Source of the DNA: PALSA-612 sp963846915
GTDB lineage: Bacteria; Actinomycetota; Thermoleophilia; Gaiellales; Gaiellaceae
NCBI GenBank assembly: GCA_963846915.1
Contig: CAWJXV010000002.1
Span: 124,001-188,000, forward strand
DNA length: 64,000 nucleotides
Direction of reading: 5' to 3'
Below are positions 63,034-64,000 of this stretch, piece by piece (the first letter of the stretch is position 1; every line of letters starts with the position of its first letter). The translations under genes and the position numbers were made by a program. The notes beneath the pieces were generated by a model. That model was given only the letters and a program-made list of their open reading frames with translations, searched no databases and was not told the origin of the DNA.

Positions 63034-64000
63034 CTAGAAGCGGAAGTAGATGAAGGGGGCGACGCCCTGCGGGCCCATGGCGTGGGAGACCATCAGCACG
63101 AGGGCGAGCAGGACGATCTGGAACGCAACCCGAGCCTGCGAGAAGCGCGCCATGATCGTCTGCGGGATCCGCGCCGGGAGGTACTGCGTCCCGATCCCGA
63201 CGACGATCGCGAGCACGACACCCGAGGTCACGAGCGGCGAGGCCGTGCCCCAGTTGTCGAAGAGACGCTTGATGATCTCCCAGGCCGTCGAGAGACCGTT
63301 CTCCGAGCCGGCACGGAAGAAGATCCATGCGAAGCAGACCAGCTGGAACGTGATGATTCGCTGCCGCCAGAGCGCCCAGCCGCGGGTCGCGTCCTCGGCC
63401 AGGCCGTGCTCACGCCGGAAGCGCCCGACCGCGAGCCACATGCCCTGCAGGCCGCCCCAGATCACGAACGACCAGGCGGCGCCGTGCCAGAGCCCGCCGA
63501 TCAGCATCGTCGCCATCAGGTTCAGGTACGTCCGCGGCTCGCCCTTCCGGTTGCCGCCGAGCGGGATGTAGACGTAGTCGCGGAGCCAGCGGGACAGCGT
63601 CATGTGCCAGCGGCGCCAGAAGTCCTGGATCGAGACGGCCGTGTACGGGCTGTCGAAGTTCTGCGGGAACTTGAACCCGAGCAGGAGCGCAAGCCCGATC
63701 GCCATGTCCGTGTAGCCCGAGAAGTCGGCGTAGATCTGGACCGCGTAGCCGTACACGGCGACCCACGTCTCGAGCGACGAGTGCTGCACCGGTGCGCCGA
63801 AGACGGGGTCGACGATGTGCGTCGCCAGATAGTTGGCGATCACGACCTTCTTGAACAGGCCGGTGCCGATCAGGTAGAAGGCGCGGGCCGTGTCGACGCG
63901 ACGCGGGTCGCGCGGCGTCTCGAGCTGCGGCAGGAGCTCGGAGCCGCGCACGATCGGCCCCGCGACGAGGTGCGGGAAGAAGGAGAGGTAGGCGCCGAAC
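63034..64000 (-). CDS. MBOAT-family O-acyltransferase (AlgI-like), 5' end outside window
   Basis: A multi-helix membrane-bound O-acyltransferase; at least 322 residues are visible and the frame is open to the right edge. It has YADFSGYTDMAIGLALLLGF, the conserved DFWRRWHMTLSRWLRDYVYIPLGGNR core and the catalytic His in GGLWHGAAWSFVIWGGLQG. AlgI-type MBOATs move acetyl groups across the membrane to polymers, with a partner SGNH protein finishing the transfer. The DUF459 gene 64 nt downstream is the likely partner. The acylated polymer is unknown. Confidence 0.92.
   Translation of the reverse strand, partial: FGAYLSFFPHLVAGPIVRGSELLPQLETPRDPRRVDTARAFYLIGTGLFKKVVIANYLATHIVDPVFGAPVQHSSLETWVAVYGYAVQIYADFSGYTDMAIGLALLLGFKFPQNFDSPYTAVSIQDFWRRWHMTLSRWLRDYVYIPLGGNRKGEPRTYLNLMATMLIGGLWHGAAWSFVIWGGLQGMWLAVGRFRREHGLAEDATRGWALWRQRIITFQLVCFAWIFFRAGSENGLSTAWEIIKRLFDNWGTASPLVTSGVVLAIVVGIGTQYLPARIPQTIMARFSQARVAFQIVLLALVLMVSHAMGPQGVAPFIYFRF

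Noticed and set aside
1..64000. Prophage, integrative element, toxin-antitoxin or anti-phage defence system
   Set aside because: No integrase, transposase, phage structural, restriction or known defence genes were found. The window is mostly conserved housekeeping chromosome.

Overview
The window is very GC-rich chromosomal DNA with dense, often 1-4 nt overlapping genes, many GTG starts and mRNAs that look leaderless (a TANNNT box 6-8 nt before the start codon). Gene content points to an actinobacterium: a GarA-like FHA gene next to a MerR gene, a single-motif RsiG-like protein, sepF/yggT/divIVA, MurT-GatD, a DUF6504-imuB-dnaE2 mutasome and an Asp-type MurA. Homing-endonuclease-associated repeats and the one-motif RsiG suggest the class Thermoleophilia (Gaiellales-like). 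That placement is inference and would need marker-gene phylogeny. There are no mobile elements, prophage genes or CRISPR arrays.

Layout. 1-9985: RNA processing and cell-wall precursors (rny end, miaB, miaA, dapF; dapD and an aminotransferase on the other strand; hflX-dut-NUDIX; murT-gatD). 10-13 kb: an HNR-repeat protein and two convergent sigma-70 genes, one of them the probable primary sigma factor. 13-17 kb: minus-strand run pgsA-like, rsiG-like, Zn-ribbon/FHA, merR, apt, zinc-ribbon protein. 17-22 kb: hutF-like deiminase, a large secreted protein of unknown function, a secreted GH99-like hydrolase and a GNAT. 22.6-23.7 kb: tRNA-Pro(GGG) and an M23 endopeptidase. 23.7-43 kb: a long minus-strand block of housekeeping genes, read from high to low coordinates: murA, hisB-like, ridA, DHH-CBS-CCA enzyme, then the ylm cell-division cluster (yggS, sepF, yggT, divIVA, yggU, dksA-like, lspA, rluD), rpsB-tsf-pyrH-frr, uppS-cdsA-dxr-rseP-ispG, and proS with an XRE regulator. 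43-47.7 kb: assorted metabolic and hypothetical genes. 47.8-54.5 kb: dnaE2, two double-cupin genes, and DUF6504/imuB under two SOS boxes. 54.5-64 kb: APH-like kinase, AHL-lactonase-like MBL protein, DRG-type TGS GTPase, small cupin, ggt-comB, B-box rhomboid, and an SGNH / DUF459 / MBOAT O-acylation group running off the right end.

The genes combine into recognisable modules: diaminopimelate, undecaprenol and UDP-MurNAc supply feeding peptidoglycan; D-Glu amidation by MurT-GatD; division and septum proteins; isoprenoid (MEP) synthesis feeding UppS; translation factors; and an SOS mutagenesis cassette.

Most notable: a DapF in which both catalytic cysteines are serine; MurA with Asp in place of the fosfomycin-target Cys; a one-motif c-di-GMP-type RsiG protein; a HisB-fold protein without metal-binding histidines beside murA; two tandem SOS boxes at imuB; CTG starts coupled to upstream stops through CTGA; divergent leaderless promoters sharing one -10; several families of intergenic palindromes; and seven apparent single-base insertions that break five genes, which look like uncorrected assembly errors.
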